Both the position numbers and the translations under genes were made by a program. A stretch of DNA of 64,000 nucleotides from Akkermansia muciniphila (GTDB taxonomy: Bacteria > Verrucomicrobiota > Verrucomicrobiia > Verrucomicrobiales > Akkermansiaceae), in contig NZ_PJKB01000001.1 in NCBI RefSeq assembly GCF_002884975.1, forward strand, positions 1,405,561 to 1,469,560, read 5' to 3'. The notes under the pieces were generated by a model, which was not told the DNA's origin, did not search any database, and was given only the letters and a program-made list of their open reading frames with translations. Positions 16,967 through 26,118 of this stretch are shown in pieces (position 1 is the first letter of the stretch; each line of letters starts with the position of its first letter).

Positions 16967-18631
16967 ATGAGTCTTTTTGATTCATTAATCACCTTTTTAC
17001 AGGGGATGGGCATCTTCTCCCTATCATGGCAAATGGTAGGGATGTGGGGCATTGCCGTCCTTCTCCTGTACCTGGGTGTGGCCAAGCAATATGAACCTCT
17101 GCTGATGGTTCCGATTGCCTTTGGCGCTCTCATCGCCAACATTCCGGACAACGGAATGCTCATCACCCAGCTGAACCAGCAGGTCATCTCCTCCAATAAG
17201 GCGGGGGAAGTGACCGCCACGTCCCTGAACAACGTGGGCTACCTGCGCGTTCACGTGGCTCCGCTCCAGCAGGCACCCGTCAAGGTGCCGGCCAACCTGA
17301 CCACGCCTGAAGCGCGCGCCCAGTATCTGGCAAACATGGAACAGCCCATGCAGGTTTACCCCGGCAGCCCGCTGACCGTCTCCCAGATCAAGCCCGTGCG
17401 GGAATCCCAGGAAAAAGCCAAGGCTGACGCCGCCCTTCTGGGGGACGACAGCCTGACGGTGGACCCCAACCTGAAGGACTTCCACAACGTGACGGAAGCG
17501 GACGCCAACGATCCGGTCTACCTGCTCACGAACGGTGGAGCCACCACCGTTCTGCGCCAGAAGGGAGTCAACTACTTTGACACGGAAGGCAACCAGGTTC
17601 CGGTGAATCTGGAAACGCAGAAGCTGGAACCCCTGGTGGTCTCCGCCGCAGGCAAGTACGTGGCCGTAGGCCAGCACACCCAGGAACTACTGGTCACCTC
17701 CATCCATGGGGGCCTGTACGACTGGATCGGGCTGGGCATCAAGGCTGAAATCTTCCCGCCCATCATCTTCCTGGGCGTGGGGGCCCTGACGGACTTCGGC
17801 CCGCTGCTCGCCGCACCGCGCACCCTTCTTCTGGGCGCAGCGGCCCAGGTGGGCGTGGCAGCCACCTTCTTCATGGCCCTGTTCATGGGCTTCACGCCCA
17901 ATGAATCCGCCTCCATCGGCATCATCGGCGGCGCTGACGGCCCCACCTCCATCTTCCTGACGATGAAGCTGGCTCCGCACCTGCTGGGTGCCGTGGCCGT
18001 GGCCGCGTACACGTACATGGCACTGGTTCCGCTGATACAGCCGCCCATCATGGCGCTGCTGACCACGAAGAAGGAGCGCGTCATCCGCATGAAATCCCTG
18101 CGAACGGTCAGCAAGAGTGAAAAACTGTTCTTCGCCGTGCTGGTAACCATTGTCACCATCCTGCTGATTCCGGACGCCTCTCCGCTGATCGGCATGCTGA
18201 TGCTGGGCAACTTCCTGCGCGAGTGCAAGGTGACGGAACGCCTGGTGCAGGCCTCCCAGAATGAAATCATCAACATCGTCACCATCTTCCTGGGCACCTC
18301 CGTGGGTCTGACGATGCAGGGTGACCGCTTCCTGCAGAAGGAAACGCTGCTGATCATTCTGCTGGGCATTGTCGCCTTCGGCGTAGCCACCGCGGGCGGC
18401 GTGATTGCCGCCAAGCTCATGAACCTCATCTGGCGCAAGAATCCGGTCAATCCCCTGATCGGTTCCGCTGGCGTCTCCGCCGTTCCGATGGCGGCGCGCG
18501 TCTCCCACAATGTGGGCCAGAAGTACGATCCCTCCAACTACCTTCTCATGCACGCCATGGGACCGAACGTTGCGGGCGTGATCGGCACCGCAGTCATCGC
18601 AGGCTACTACATCGCCACCCTGGCGAGATAA
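16967..18631 (+). CDS. mmdB: Sodium-translocating decarboxylase beta subunit with large insert
   Basis: 554 residues; family members are usually about 370-440. It is an integral membrane protein that decarboxylates carboxybiotin and pumps Na+. Signatures: GVGALTDFGPLLAAPRTLLLGAAAQ, SIGIIGGADGPTSIF (the catalytic/Na+-site GGADGPT), FLGTSVGLTM and the C-terminal SNYLLMHAMGPNVAGVIGTA. Between the first helices and the core (about residues 62-244) lies a hydrophilic stretch of about 180 residues, predicted to be extracytoplasmic, with no family I recognise. It begins 83 bp after the biotin carrier gene. Confidence 0.92.
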   Translation: MSLFDSLITFLQGMGIFSLSWQMVGMWGIAVLLLYLGVAKQYEPLLMVPIAFGALIANIPDNGMLITQLNQQVISSNKAGEVTATSLNNVGYLRVHVAPLQQAPVKVPANLTTPEARAQYLANMEQPMQVYPGSPLTVSQIKPVRESQEKAKADAALLGDDSLTVDPNLKDFHNVTEADANDPVYLLTNGGATTVLRQKGVNYFDTEGNQVPVNLETQKLEPLVVSAAGKYVAVGQHTQELLVTSIHGGLYDWIGLGIKAEIFPPIIFLGVGALTDFGPLLAAPRTLLLGAAAQVGVAATFFMALFMGFTPNESASIGIIGGADGPTSIFLTMKLAPHLLGAVAVAAYTYMALVPLIQPPIMALLTTKKERVIRMKSLRTVSKSEKLFFAVLVTIVTILLIPDASPLIGMLMLGNFLRECKVTERLVQASQNEIINIVTIFLGTSVGLTMQGDRFLQKETLLIILLGIVAFGVATAGGVIAAKLMNLIWRKNPVNPLIGSAGVSAVPMAARVSHNVGQKYDPSNYLLMHAMGPNVAGVIGTAVIAGYYIATLAR

Positions 18632-18667
18632 CCTGATTTGAAATTATTCCAGGCCTCGGCCCATCCC

Positions 18668-19441
18668 ATGAATTCCACCGCCCCATCCCCCACTCCTCCA
18701 GAGGAGGAAGGACCATGCGGCGACTGGACCTATCATGAATGGGCCGAGGCTTCTTCCACCAATGACCTGGCCCGTTCCCTGCCCCCCCGCCACATTGCCG
18801 TCTGCCGCGTGCAGAAGAGCGGCCGCGGCAGGTTCAACCGCAAATGGGTAGGGGAAGAAGGCGGCCTGTGGTCCTCCTTCACCGTTCCCCTGGATACTGC
18901 AGCCGGTGTGCACTGGGGCCATCTGCCCCTGGTTGCAGGGCTGGCCCTGCTCAACATGCTCCGCAGCATGGGCATTGCCAACGCGCGCCTGCGCTGGCCC
19001 AACGACGTCCTCATAGAAAAATCCAAACTGGCGGGCATTCTTGTGGAGCGCCCCTCCGCGCACATGGCCGTCATCGGCATGGGCATCAACATTTTCAATG
19101 ACGTGGCCTCTATAGCCGGAGAAATCAAGGACCCTCCCGCAAGGCTCGCGGATCTTGTTCAGGACTGTCCCTCACCGCATGACGTCATGGCTTCCCTCGG
19201 CAGGCATTTGGACCAGGTTTTTTCTACCTTTGCCCATGGCGGCATCCCCGCCCTTCAGGAGGGGCTGGCGCAAGCATGGGCCGGGAAAAGGCCGGTTTCC
19301 ATCCTTACGGATGACGAAACCATCCGGGGAATCTTTACGGGGATTGACGATCAGGGCAATCCTGTGGTATCCCTTCCGGCCGGTTCCCTCCGGACCGTCC
19401 CGGCACATCTGATCAACAGGCTTGTTGAAGAACAAGCCTGA
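18668..19441 (+). CDS. birA: Biotin--[biotin carboxyl carrier protein] ligase, no DNA-binding domain
   Basis: 257 residues, class I ligase (catalytic and C-terminal domains only). EASSTNDLARSL, the biotinyl-AMP motif SGRGRFNRKW (usually GRGR(R/Q)G), LRWPNDVLI, KLAGILVE and VIGMGINI are present. It makes biotinyl-AMP and transfers biotin to the MKM lysine of the carrier encoded in the same cluster. With no helix-turn-helix domain it should not act as a repressor. ATG 18668 is preferred; an in-frame TTG at 18638 would add ten residues. Placement inside the decarboxylase operon suggests dedicated loading of that enzyme. Confidence 0.9.
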   Translation: MNSTAPSPTPPEEEGPCGDWTYHEWAEASSTNDLARSLPPRHIAVCRVQKSGRGRFNRKWVGEEGGLWSSFTVPLDTAAGVHWGHLPLVAGLALLNMLRSMGIANARLRWPNDVLIEKSKLAGILVERPSAHMAVIGMGINIFNDVASIAGEIKDPPARLADLVQDCPSPHDVMASLGRHLDQVFSTFAHGGIPALQEGLAQAWAGKRPVSILTDDETIRGIFTGIDDQGNPVVSLPAGSLRTVPAHLINRLVEEQA

Positions 19442-19444
19442 CCG

Positions 19445-19475
19445 CTCCGTTTACACGGAGTTTCTTTCTCTTTCA
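19445..19475 (+). terminator. Possible terminator or attenuator after birA
   Basis: A short hairpin (CTCCGT 19445-19450, loop TTAC, ACGGAG 19455-19460) is followed by a pyrimidine run with many T residues. It sits between the birA stop and the CoA-transferase start. The six-pair stem is modest, so it may give only partial termination. Confidence 0.45.
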
Positions 19476-19494
19476 TCCAACAAAAATCACTGAC

Positions 19495-20991
19495 ATGAGT
19501 TACAAGGAACTAACACCAGAAGAAGCAGCAAGCCTGATTAAACACGGCCACCACATTGGCCTGAGCGGGTTCACTCCCGCAGGGACGGCCAAGGCTGTGA
19601 CGGCTGAATTGGCAAAAATTGCAGAAGCGGAACACGCGAAGGGGAACCCCTTCCAGGTGAGCGTCTTCACCGGCGCTTCCACGGGCGATTCCTGCGACGG
19701 GGTTCTTTCCCGCGCCAAGGCTATTCGCTACCGCGCCCCCTACACCACCAACGTTGACTTCCGCAAGGCGGTGAACAATGGGGAAATCGCCTACAACGAC
19801 ATCCACCTGTCCCAGATGGCCCAGGAAATCCGTTACGGGTTCATGGGCAAAGTAGACATGGCCATCATCGAAGCCTGCGAGGTTACGGCCGACGGTAAAA
19901 TTTATCTGACGGCCGCCGGAGGGATCGCTCCCACCATTTGCCGCCTTGCCGACAAGATCATCGTGGAATTGAACGCCGCCCACAGCAAAAATGCCATGGG
20001 GCTGCATGACGTTTACGAACCCCTGGATCCTCCCAACCGCCGTGAAATCCCCATTTACAAACCCAGCGACCGTATCGGGAAACCATACATCCAGGTTGAC
20101 CCGAAGAAGATCGTGGGCATTGTGGAAACCAACTGGCCGGACGAAGCCCGTTCCTTTGCCGCGGCTGACCCCCTGACCGATAAAATCGGGCAGAACGTGG
20201 CCGACTTCCTGGCCGCCGACATGAAGCGGGGCATTATCCCCTCCACCTTCCTGCCGCTTCAGTCCGGCGTGGGCAACATTGCAAACGCCGTGCTGGGCGC
20301 CCTGGGCCGCGACAAGACGATCCCCGCCTTTGAAATGTACACGGAAGTCATCCAGAACTCCGTCATCGGCCTGATCCGGGAGGGCCGCGTGAAATTCGGG
20401 AGCGCCTGTTCCCTGACCGTTACGAATGACTGCCTGGAAGGCATTTACAGGGATATGGACTTCTTCCGCGACAAGCTGGTGCTCCGTCCCTCGGAAATAT
20501 CCAACAGCCCGGAAGTGATCCGCCGCCTCGGCGTCATCTCCATCAACACCGCCATTGAAGCCGACCTTTACGGGAACGTCAACTCCACGCACATCGGCGG
20601 CACGAAGATGATGAACGGCATCGGCGGTTCCGGCGACTTCACGCGCAACGCTTATATTTCCATCTTCACCTGCCCGTCCGTAGCCAAGGACGGCAAGATC
20701 AGCGCCATCGTCCCCATGGTCTCCCACCATGACCATACGGAACATGACGTCAATATCATCATTACCGAACAGGGCGTCGCGGACCTTCGCGGCAAGAGCC
20801 CGAAAGAACGGGCCCAGACCATTATTGAGAACTGCGTCCATCCGGATTACAAGAACATCCTCTGGGATTACCTGAAACTGTCCGGCGGCAAGGCCCAGAC
20901 TCCGCAGTCTATCCGGGCCGCCCTGGGCATGCATGCCGAGCTGGCCAAGAGCGGAGACATGAAGAATGTCGACTGGGCCCAATACCAGTAA
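19495..20991 (+). CDS. Acetyl-CoA hydrolase/transferase family: succinyl-CoA:acetate (propionyl-CoA:succinate) CoA-transferase
   Basis: 498 residues, the size of class I Cat1/AarC/ScpC-type CoA-transferases. SGFTPAGTAKAV at the N-terminus, the GVLSRAKAIRYRAPY region, the GSGDFTRNAYISIFTCPS stretch and the C-terminal TEQGVADLRGKSPKERA are typical. It moves CoA between a short-chain acyl-CoA and a carboxylate. Next to methylmalonyl-CoA epimerase and decarboxylase, the most economical role is propionyl-CoA + succinate to propionate + succinyl-CoA, closing the propionate cycle (inference from context). Substrate specificity cannot be read directly. A strong terminator follows. Confidence 0.9.
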   Translation: MSYKELTPEEAASLIKHGHHIGLSGFTPAGTAKAVTAELAKIAEAEHAKGNPFQVSVFTGASTGDSCDGVLSRAKAIRYRAPYTTNVDFRKAVNNGEIAYNDIHLSQMAQEIRYGFMGKVDMAIIEACEVTADGKIYLTAAGGIAPTICRLADKIIVELNAAHSKNAMGLHDVYEPLDPPNRREIPIYKPSDRIGKPYIQVDPKKIVGIVETNWPDEARSFAAADPLTDKIGQNVADFLAADMKRGIIPSTFLPLQSGVGNIANAVLGALGRDKTIPAFEMYTEVIQNSVIGLIREGRVKFGSACSLTVTNDCLEGIYRDMDFFRDKLVLRPSEISNSPEVIRRLGVISINTAIEADLYGNVNSTHIGGTKMMNGIGGSGDFTRNAYISIFTCPSVAKDGKISAIVPMVSHHDHTEHDVNIIITEQGVADLRGKSPKERAQTIIENCVHPDYKNILWDYLKLSGGKAQTPQSIRAALGMHAELAKSGDMKNVDWAQYQ

Positions 20992-21042
20992 CTCCTGCCT
21001 GCCGTCATTCGCATTGACGCCCATGACTCCACGTTAACCCTG

Positions 21043-21082
21043 AAGGACCGCTCCCGCACAAGGGGCGGTCCTTTTCCTTTTT
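21043..21082 (+). terminator. Intrinsic terminator of the propionate block
   Basis: Nine-pair perfect stem AAGGACCGC (21043-21051) and GCGGTCCTT (21065-21073) with a 13-nt loop, followed by a T-rich tract. It lies 52 bp beyond the CoA-transferase stop and would end the operon. Confidence 0.85.
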
Positions 21083-21113
21083 CCCGGCCTTCATCATTGC
21101 CCGCCCCTCTCCC

Positions 21114-21815
21114 ATGAACTGGATGATTTATCCCGCAGCCAAGGCATTGGTCAAAGCCTGCGCCTTCCTCTTCGGCGCGGGGTCCATCCTGACGGCGTTC
21201 ATCCACATGGCCCTCCCCGTCCTGGCCGCTTCTCCGGAGCAGATGCCCGGATGGCTGGGAGCGGGAACCTGGGCCGCCCTTCTCAGCATCCTTTCCCTGG
21301 CGTGCATCTCCATGTGGGGAAGCAGGGTTCTGCTTGCCTCCCGCGGCAACCGCGTCACCCGCGTGCTGAGCATGCTGGCGGTTCTTCCGGCCCTGTACGC
21401 CCTGCTCATTCCGTTCACCGGGCAGGCCGCCGCCTTCCAGTATGCGGAGATGGAAAGAACCTGGGAGATGTTCCTTCTTCTGGCCGCCGCCACCGCCTTC
21501 TTTGCCTTTCCCTATACCCGCGGCTATCCGCCGCGCGCTAGAAAAAGATTTCTGGCCTGGGCTATCCTGGCCGCATGCAACGGATTGCAGAGCGCCCTGT
21601 TTTTCCTGTTCCTCCTTTTGTGGAACGTGCTGTCCGGCCCTTCCCCGTCCATAGCCGCCGCACTTCCCTACGCGGTTCTCCTGCTTTCCTGCGGGCTGGA
21701 GATAGCCCTGGCCGCGCTTTCCGCCATGCTGGCCCTGACCCTGTTCCGGGATGTAACGGGAATAGCCTCCCTCCCGGACCTTCAGGACCCGGAAATGCCC
21801 GGAACGCGGGAATAA
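21114..21815 (+). CDS. Multi-pass membrane protein of unknown function
   Basis: 233 residues with about six hydrophobic segments (around residues 12-30, 48-68, 80-100, 112-128, 142-165 and 175-205), short charged loops and a Pro/Glu-containing tail. No motif that I recognise. Codon use and composition match the neighbours. It is transcribed away from the propionate terminator and ends 38 bp from rmlA on the opposite strand. Confidence 0.65.
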   Translation: MNWMIYPAAKALVKACAFLFGAGSILTAFIHMALPVLAASPEQMPGWLGAGTWAALLSILSLACISMWGSRVLLASRGNRVTRVLSMLAVLPALYALLIPFTGQAAAFQYAEMERTWEMFLLLAAATAFFAFPYTRGYPPRARKRFLAWAILAACNGLQSALFFLFLLLWNVLSGPSPSIAAALPYAVLLLSCGLEIALAALSAMLALTLFRDVTGIASLPDLQDPEMPGTRE

Positions 21816-21853
21816 AGAAAAAAACTCTGCGCCAGCCGCATGAAGCGGCGGCG

Positions 21854-22717
21854 TTATTTCACCAGCTCATCCAGGTAGCAGCCGTAGCCGTTATTTTTCA
21901 TGGCTCCCGCCTGGTCTTGAAGCGTCTCCCGGGAAATCCACCCGTTGTTAAAGGCAATCTCCTCCAGGCAGGCCACCTTGAAGCCCTGGTGATGCTCCAG
22001 GGTGCGCACGAACATGGAGGCCTCCAGCAGGGTGTCATGCGTGCCGGTGTCCAGCCACGTATAGCCGCGCGCCAGCTTTTCCACATTCAGAAGGCCCATT
22101 TTCAGGTATTCCTGGTTCACGGACGTGATTTCCAGCTCTCCCCGGGGAGATTTGGGAATCCTTTTGGCGATCTCCACCACCTGGTTGTCGTAAAAATACA
22201 GGCCGGTTACGGCCATGTCGGACTTGGGCCTGAGCGGCTTTTCCTCAATGGAGACGGCCTTCCCCTCCTCATTAAATTCCACCACGCCGAAACGCTGGGG
22301 GTCATGCACCTGGTAGCCGAAGATGGTCGCCCCGCGCGTCAGTTCCGCGGCGCGGCGCAGCTTTTCCGTCAGGCCGCGCCCGTAAAAAATATTGTCCCCC
22401 AGCACCAGGGCCACCGTATCCTTCCCGATGAATTCCTCACCGATGATGAAGGCCTGCGCCAGCCCTTCCGGCCTGGGCTGTTCCCGGTATTCAAAGGAGA
22501 CGCCGAACCTGCTTCCGTCCCCCAGCAAATCCCTGTACAAGGGCAGGTCCCGGGGGGTGGAAATAATGAGAATCTCCCGGATTCCGGCCAGCATCAGCAC
22601 GGAAATGGGATAATACACCATCGGCTTGTCATAAATGGGCAGCAGTTGCTTGCTGACGGAAAGCGTGACGGGATGCAGGCGCGTACCGCTTCCCCCTGCC
22701 AGAACAATACCTTTCAT
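21854..22717 (-). CDS. rmlA: Glucose-1-phosphate thymidylyltransferase
   Basis: 287 residues. [18 protein letters not shown] is the nucleotide-binding signature, followed by [25 protein letters not shown], and [20 protein letters not shown]. Makes dTDP-glucose from glucose-1-phosphate and dTTP, the first step to dTDP-rhamnose. A good Shine-Dalgarno (AGGAG) precedes the start in the 9-bp gap from rmlB, one of few clear ones in the window. rmlC and rmlD are not present here. Confidence 0.96.
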   Translation of the reverse strand: MKGIVLAGGSGTRLHPVTLSVSKQLLPIYDKPMVYYPISVLMLAGIREILIISTPRDLPLYRDLLGDGSRFGVSFEYREQPRPEGLAQAFIIGEEFIGKDTVALVLGDNIFYGRGLTEKLRRAAELTRGATIFGYQVHDPQRFGVVEFNEEGKAVSIEEKPLRPKSDMAVTGLYFYDNQVVEIAKRIPKSPRGELEITSVNQEYLKMGLLNVEKLARGYTWLDTGTHDTLLEASMFVRTLEHHQGFKVACLEEIAFNNGWISRETLQDQAGAMKNNGYGCYLDELVK

Positions 22718-22726
22718 GTCTATCTC

Positions 22727-23779
22727 CTAGCTATTGGTTCCCAGGCGTTCCAGACGGTATTCCCCGGACAGGATGCCGCTCCACCAGTCTTCATGGTCCA
22801 GATACCACTGGATGGTCTTCCTGAACCCGGAGGAATGGTCCTGGCGCGGGCTCCAGCCCAGTTCCCTACGGATTTTGGAGGCGTCAATCGCATAGCGCAG
22901 GTCATGGCCCGGCCTGTCCTGTACAAAGGTGATCTGCTCCCGGTAGCTGCGTCCGTCCGCACGGGGCCGCAATTCATCCAGATGGGAGCACAGCAGCTCC
23001 ACCAGTTCCAGGTTCGTTTTCTCGTTATTGCCGCCTATGTTATACGTTTCTCCTGGTTTTCCGGCAGAAACGGCAGCAAGGAGGGCTTCGCAGTGGTCCC
23101 CCACATACAGCCAGTCCCTTACATTTTCCCCCTTGCCGTACACGGGGATGGATTCTCCGGCAAGCGCCTTCAGGATAACCACGGGAATCAGCTTCTCCGG
23201 GAACTGGTAAGGGCCGTAATTGTTGGAACAGTTGGTAATCAGGGAAGGGAGCCCGTACGTATCATGCCACGCGCGCACCAGGTGGTCGCTGGACGCCTTG
23301 CTGGCGGAATACGGGGAATGGGGGCGGTACGGCGTGGATTCCGTAAACAATCCGTCCTTACCCAGGGAGCCGTATACCTCGTCCGTGGAAATGTGGTGGA
23401 AGCGGAAGGCCGCCTTTTTCTCCCCTTCCAGGGAGCGGTAATATTCCAGTGCGGCCTGAAGCATGGAAAAGGTGCCCATCACGTTGGTCGTCATGAAATC
23501 CCCGGGATCATCAATGGACCGGTCCACGTGGGATTCCGCCGCCAGGTGCATCACCCAGTCCGGCCCGTACTGCCGCAGGGTGCGCCGCATCAGGTCGGCA
23601 TCCCGCACATCGGCGTGCAGGAAACGGTAAGCGGGAGAAGCCGCCACATCATCCAGGGAACGGATGTTGCCTGCATAGGTCAGGGCGTCAATGTTCAGGA
23701 CTTCATGGCCGCGCTCCAGCAGCAGCCTGACCAGATTGGAGCCGATGAACCCGGCTCCGCCCGTAACGATAACTTTCAT
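22727..23779 (-). CDS. rmlB: dTDP-glucose 4,6-dehydratase
   Basis: 350 residues, extended SDR family. The NAD-binding motif [10 protein letters not shown] is near the N-terminus, [11 protein letters not shown] and STDEVYG follow, and the catalytic YSASK ([13 protein letters not shown]) lies mid-protein; [19 protein letters not shown] is also typical. It removes water from dTDP-glucose to give the 4-keto-6-deoxy sugar. ATG 23779 puts the Rossmann strand directly at the N-terminus; an upstream in-frame ATG at 23893 would add 38 unrelated residues and run into the pfkA terminator region. Forms a two-gene unit with rmlA. Confidence 0.95.
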   Translation of the reverse strand: MKVIVTGGAGFIGSNLVRLLLERGHEVLNIDALTYAGNIRSLDDVAASPAYRFLHADVRDADLMRRTLRQYGPDWVMHLAAESHVDRSIDDPGDFMTTNVMGTFSMLQAALEYYRSLEGEKKAAFRFHHISTDEVYGSLGKDGLFTESTPYRPHSPYSASKASSDHLVRAWHDTYGLPSLITNCSNNYGPYQFPEKLIPVVILKALAGESIPVYGKGENVRDWLYVGDHCEALLAAVSAGKPGETYNIGGNNEKTNLELVELLCSHLDELRPRADGRSYREQITFVQDRPGHDLRYAIDASKIRRELGWSPRQDHSSGFRKTIQWYLDHEDWWSGILSGEYRLERLGTNS

Positions 23780-23833
23780 AACTCTGTTTTCAGGGAAAGA
23801 TGCGGCGCCATCATACAGCAGCGGCATGGTTTT

Positions 23834-23880
23834 ACAAAACAAATCCGCCCATGCCGCCGGGAACGGGGAGGCATGGGCGG
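23834..23880 (-). terminator. Intrinsic terminator of pfkA
   Basis: On the minus strand an 11-pair perfect stem (23880-23870 with 23855-23845) is followed by ATTTGTTTTG. It lies 31 bp beyond the pfkA stop and upstream of rmlB, separating the two transcripts. Confidence 0.75.
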
Positions 23881-23911
23881 GAAAAAGCGGCACTCATTAC
23901 CGCGGAACCGG

Positions 23912-24874
23912 CTAGCAGCTCAGTTCCCGGCAGAGGTTGATAATGTCCGGATTTACGGAATACTGCTGCCCGGCCACGGCATCCAGGGAGGCATAGCCGT
24001 ACTGGCCGTCCTGGTACACCATGATCTGGTTGATGTCTCCGTTATTCAGGGCTTCCACGGCGCGCGTGGCAAAGCGGGTGCCCATCAGGCGGTCACGGGC
24101 GGTGGGTGAGCCGCCGCGCTGCACATGGCCAAGCACGGTCAGGCGGGTGTCCATTCCGGCGCGTTCCGTCAGCCAGCGGGTCAGGTACTGGGCCACGCGG
24201 GTGCCTTCCGCCACCACGGCGATGATGCAGCTCCCTTCTTCATTGATGACGGGCTGCAAACGCTTGTAGATGGATTCCAGGTCGTAAGGGATTTCAGGGA
24301 CAATGCAAATGTCCGCCGCACTGCAAAGGGCGGTGGTCATCGCCAGGTAGCCGCAGTCGCGGCCCATGGTTTCCACCACAAATGCGCGGTGGTGGGAGCG
24401 GGCCGTGTCGCGGACGGAGTCAATGCAGTCCAGAATCACGTTCTGGGCGGTGTCCACGCCCAGGCAGTAGTCCGTGCCGGCGATGTCGTTGTCAATCGTG
24501 GCCGGAATGCCGGCGAAGGGCACTTCAAAATCATTGAAAAAGTCATTCAGGGCGCGGAAGGAGCCGTCACCGCCCATGATGACGAGCTTGTCAATGTTGC
24601 GGTCCTTCAGGTGCTCGTAGGCCTGCTTGCGGAATTCGTAGTCAAAGAAACGCTTGGACCGGGAGGAGCGGAGGAGAGTGCCGCCCCTGTAGATCATGTC
24701 GCTGGTCAGTTCCCGGGTGGCTTCCTTGATTTTTCCATCGATCAGGCCTTCCAGGCCGTCATAGACAACGTACGGGTTCATTCCAAGCTGGCGGGCATGA
24801 TCCACAGCCGCCCTGATCGCCGGATTCATTCCGGCGGCGTCACCGCCTGATGTCATAATGGCTATTCCACTCAT
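23912..24874 (-). CDS. pfkA: ATP-dependent 6-phosphofructokinase
   Basis: 320 residues, group I PFK length. GIAIMTSGGDAAGMNPAIRA, MGGDGSFRAL, PATIDNDIAGTD, ETMGRDCGYLA and LGHVQRGGSPTARDR are all present. GGDGS (Gly rather than Asp at the diagnostic position) points to ATP and not pyrophosphate as phosphoryl donor; the second diagnostic position is Ala in PATIDND, where ATP enzymes usually have Gly and PPi enzymes Lys. Catalyses the committed glycolytic step in the cytoplasm. Divergent from the uracil glycosylase gene, with a 110-bp gap for both promoters. Confidence 0.95.
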   Translation of the reverse strand: MSGIAIMTSGGDAAGMNPAIRAAVDHARQLGMNPYVVYDGLEGLIDGKIKEATRELTSDMIYRGGTLLRSSRSKRFFDYEFRKQAYEHLKDRNIDKLVIMGGDGSFRALNDFFNDFEVPFAGIPATIDNDIAGTDYCLGVDTAQNVILDCIDSVRDTARSHHRAFVVETMGRDCGYLAMTTALCSAADICIVPEIPYDLESIYKRLQPVINEEGSCIIAVVAEGTRVAQYLTRWLTERAGMDTRLTVLGHVQRGGSPTARDRLMGTRFATRAVEALNNGDINQIMVYQDGQYGYASLDAVAGQQYSVNPDIINLCRELSC

Positions 24875-24984
24875 AAGTAATAAGGTTAACTTGTCCGGGG
24901 CGGAATGGTACCGAGCCGGGCAAATAATGCAAGCGCGGAGTTTTTACTGGCGCAATAAACGGCAACGCTTCATGATGCAGTGGC

Positions 24985-25716
24985 ATGAACGACACCGCAA
25001 CAGCCATTCTGAAGGCCACAGCCGCCCTCCGGGACGGCACGGAGCGGCTCCAGTTCGGAGACCCGGTCCACTTTACCTACAATCCGCTCACCTACGCCTG
25101 GGCGCCGCATGAGCAGTACGTGCGCACCTACGGGAACGGGGAAAAGAGCCACTTCTTCCTGGGCATGAATCCCGGCCCCTTCGGCATGGCCCAGACGGGC
25201 GTCCCCTTCGGGGAAGTGGATGCGGTCGTCAACTGGCTGCTCATCCGCGGAGAAGTCGGCAGGCCGGAGCATACCCATCCCAAACGCCCGGTGGAGGGCT
25301 TCAACTGCCCCCGTTCGGAAGTCAGCGGACGCCGCCTGTGGGGGCTCTTTGCGGAAACCTTCGGCACGGCGGAAAACTTCTTCCGGCACAACTACGTGGC
25401 CAACTATTGCCCCCTGATCTGGATGGGCGCCACCGGAGCCAACATCACGCCGGACAAATTGCCCGCAGACCAACGCGCCGCCGTGGATGCCGTGTGCATG
25501 GAACACCTGGTTTCCCTCATCTCCATCCTGAACCCGCACACCCTGGTGGGCGTGGGGGCGTACGCCACGCAGAAGCTGCGGGACGCCGCCGCCCGGCTCC
25601 CCGGAAAAAGCTTCACCGTCGGCACCCTGCTCCATCCCAGCCCCGCCAGCCCCATGGCCAACAAGCTCTGGCCGGAACGCCCCATCCAGCAGCTTAAGGA
25701 GCTGGGCATTTTATGA
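24985..25716 (+). CDS. SMUG1-like uracil-DNA glycosylase
   Basis: 243 residues. The uracil-DNA glycosylase fold is shown by FFLGMNPGPFGMAQTGVPFG near residue 50 (motif A, GMNPGP as in SMUG1 rather than GQDPYH of Ung) and by LLHPSPASP near the C-terminus (motif B, HPSP). NYCPLIWM is also SMUG1-like. It should remove uracil or oxidised pyrimidines from DNA. This subfamily is common in animals and rare in bacteria. ATG 24985 gives a compact protein with no extra N-terminus. Stands between pfkA and the four-helix-bundle gene. Confidence 0.85.
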   Translation: MNDTATAILKATAALRDGTERLQFGDPVHFTYNPLTYAWAPHEQYVRTYGNGEKSHFFLGMNPGPFGMAQTGVPFGEVDAVVNWLLIRGEVGRPEHTHPKRPVEGFNCPRSEVSGRRLWGLFAETFGTAENFFRHNYVANYCPLIWMGATGANITPDKLPADQRAAVDAVCMEHLVSLISILNPHTLVGVGAYATQKLRDAAARLPGKSFTVGTLLHPSPASPMANKLWPERPIQQLKELGIL

Positions 25717-25748
25717 AGGGTTGAGAGTTTAAAGTGGAGAGTTTAGTG

Positions 25749-26111
25749 ATGGAGGGAATTACTAGAGTAAAAAGCAGGAAATTTGCTGTCCGGATCGTTC
25801 ATTTGTACCAGTTTTTGTGTAATGAGAGGAAGGAGTTCGTGCTTTCAAAACAACTATTGAGAAGCGGTACCGGCATTGGGGCCAACCTGGCGGAAGCGGA
25901 ATGCGCCATCAGCAAGAAGGATTTCCTCTCCAAAATCTACATCGCCTTGAAGGAATGTTCGGAAACCCTTTACTGGCTTGATTTGCTCAGGGACACGTCC
26001 TTCCTGACGGAAGAAATGCACGCCAGCATCTACCGTGACGGAGAAGAACTCAAACGCCTCCTCACCTCCACCACAAAAACCGTTTCCCTCCAAATTAAAA
26101 ATAATTCTTAA
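25749..26111 (+). CDS. Four-helix-bundle protein (S23/23S rRNA-intervening-sequence type)
   Basis: 120 residues. Pattern KFAVRIVHLYQFLCN, LLRSGTGIGANLAEAECAISKKDFLSKIYIALKECSETLYWL is the family signature (SxxSIxANIAEG-type region, here GTGIGANLAEA). The family was first seen inside 23S rRNA intervening sequences and is related to the Avd accessory of diversity-generating retroelements; no such element is visible here. An in-frame GTG at 25734 is an alternative start lying in a local direct repeat (GAGAGTTTA twice). The gene is flanked on the left by GTGGAGAG and on the right by a CACTCTC tandem array, i.e. by inverted copies of one word. Locally lower GC than its neighbours. Confidence 0.8.
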   Translation: MEGITRVKSRKFAVRIVHLYQFLCNERKEFVLSKQLLRSGTGIGANLAEAECAISKKDFLSKIYIALKECSETLYWLDLLRDTSFLTEEMHASIYRDGEELKRLLTSTTKTVSLQIKNNS

Positions 26112-26118
26112 TCTAAAT

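Noticed and set aside
21575..24109. Plus-strand open frame of 844 codons opposite rmlA, rmlB and pfkA
   Set aside because: Antisense shadow; the three sugar-metabolism genes on the minus strand carry all family motifs.
25749..26111. Four-helix-bundle gene considered as Avd of a diversity-generating retroelement or as an rRNA intervening sequence
   Set aside because: No reverse transcriptase, variable/template repeat or rRNA gene is nearby.
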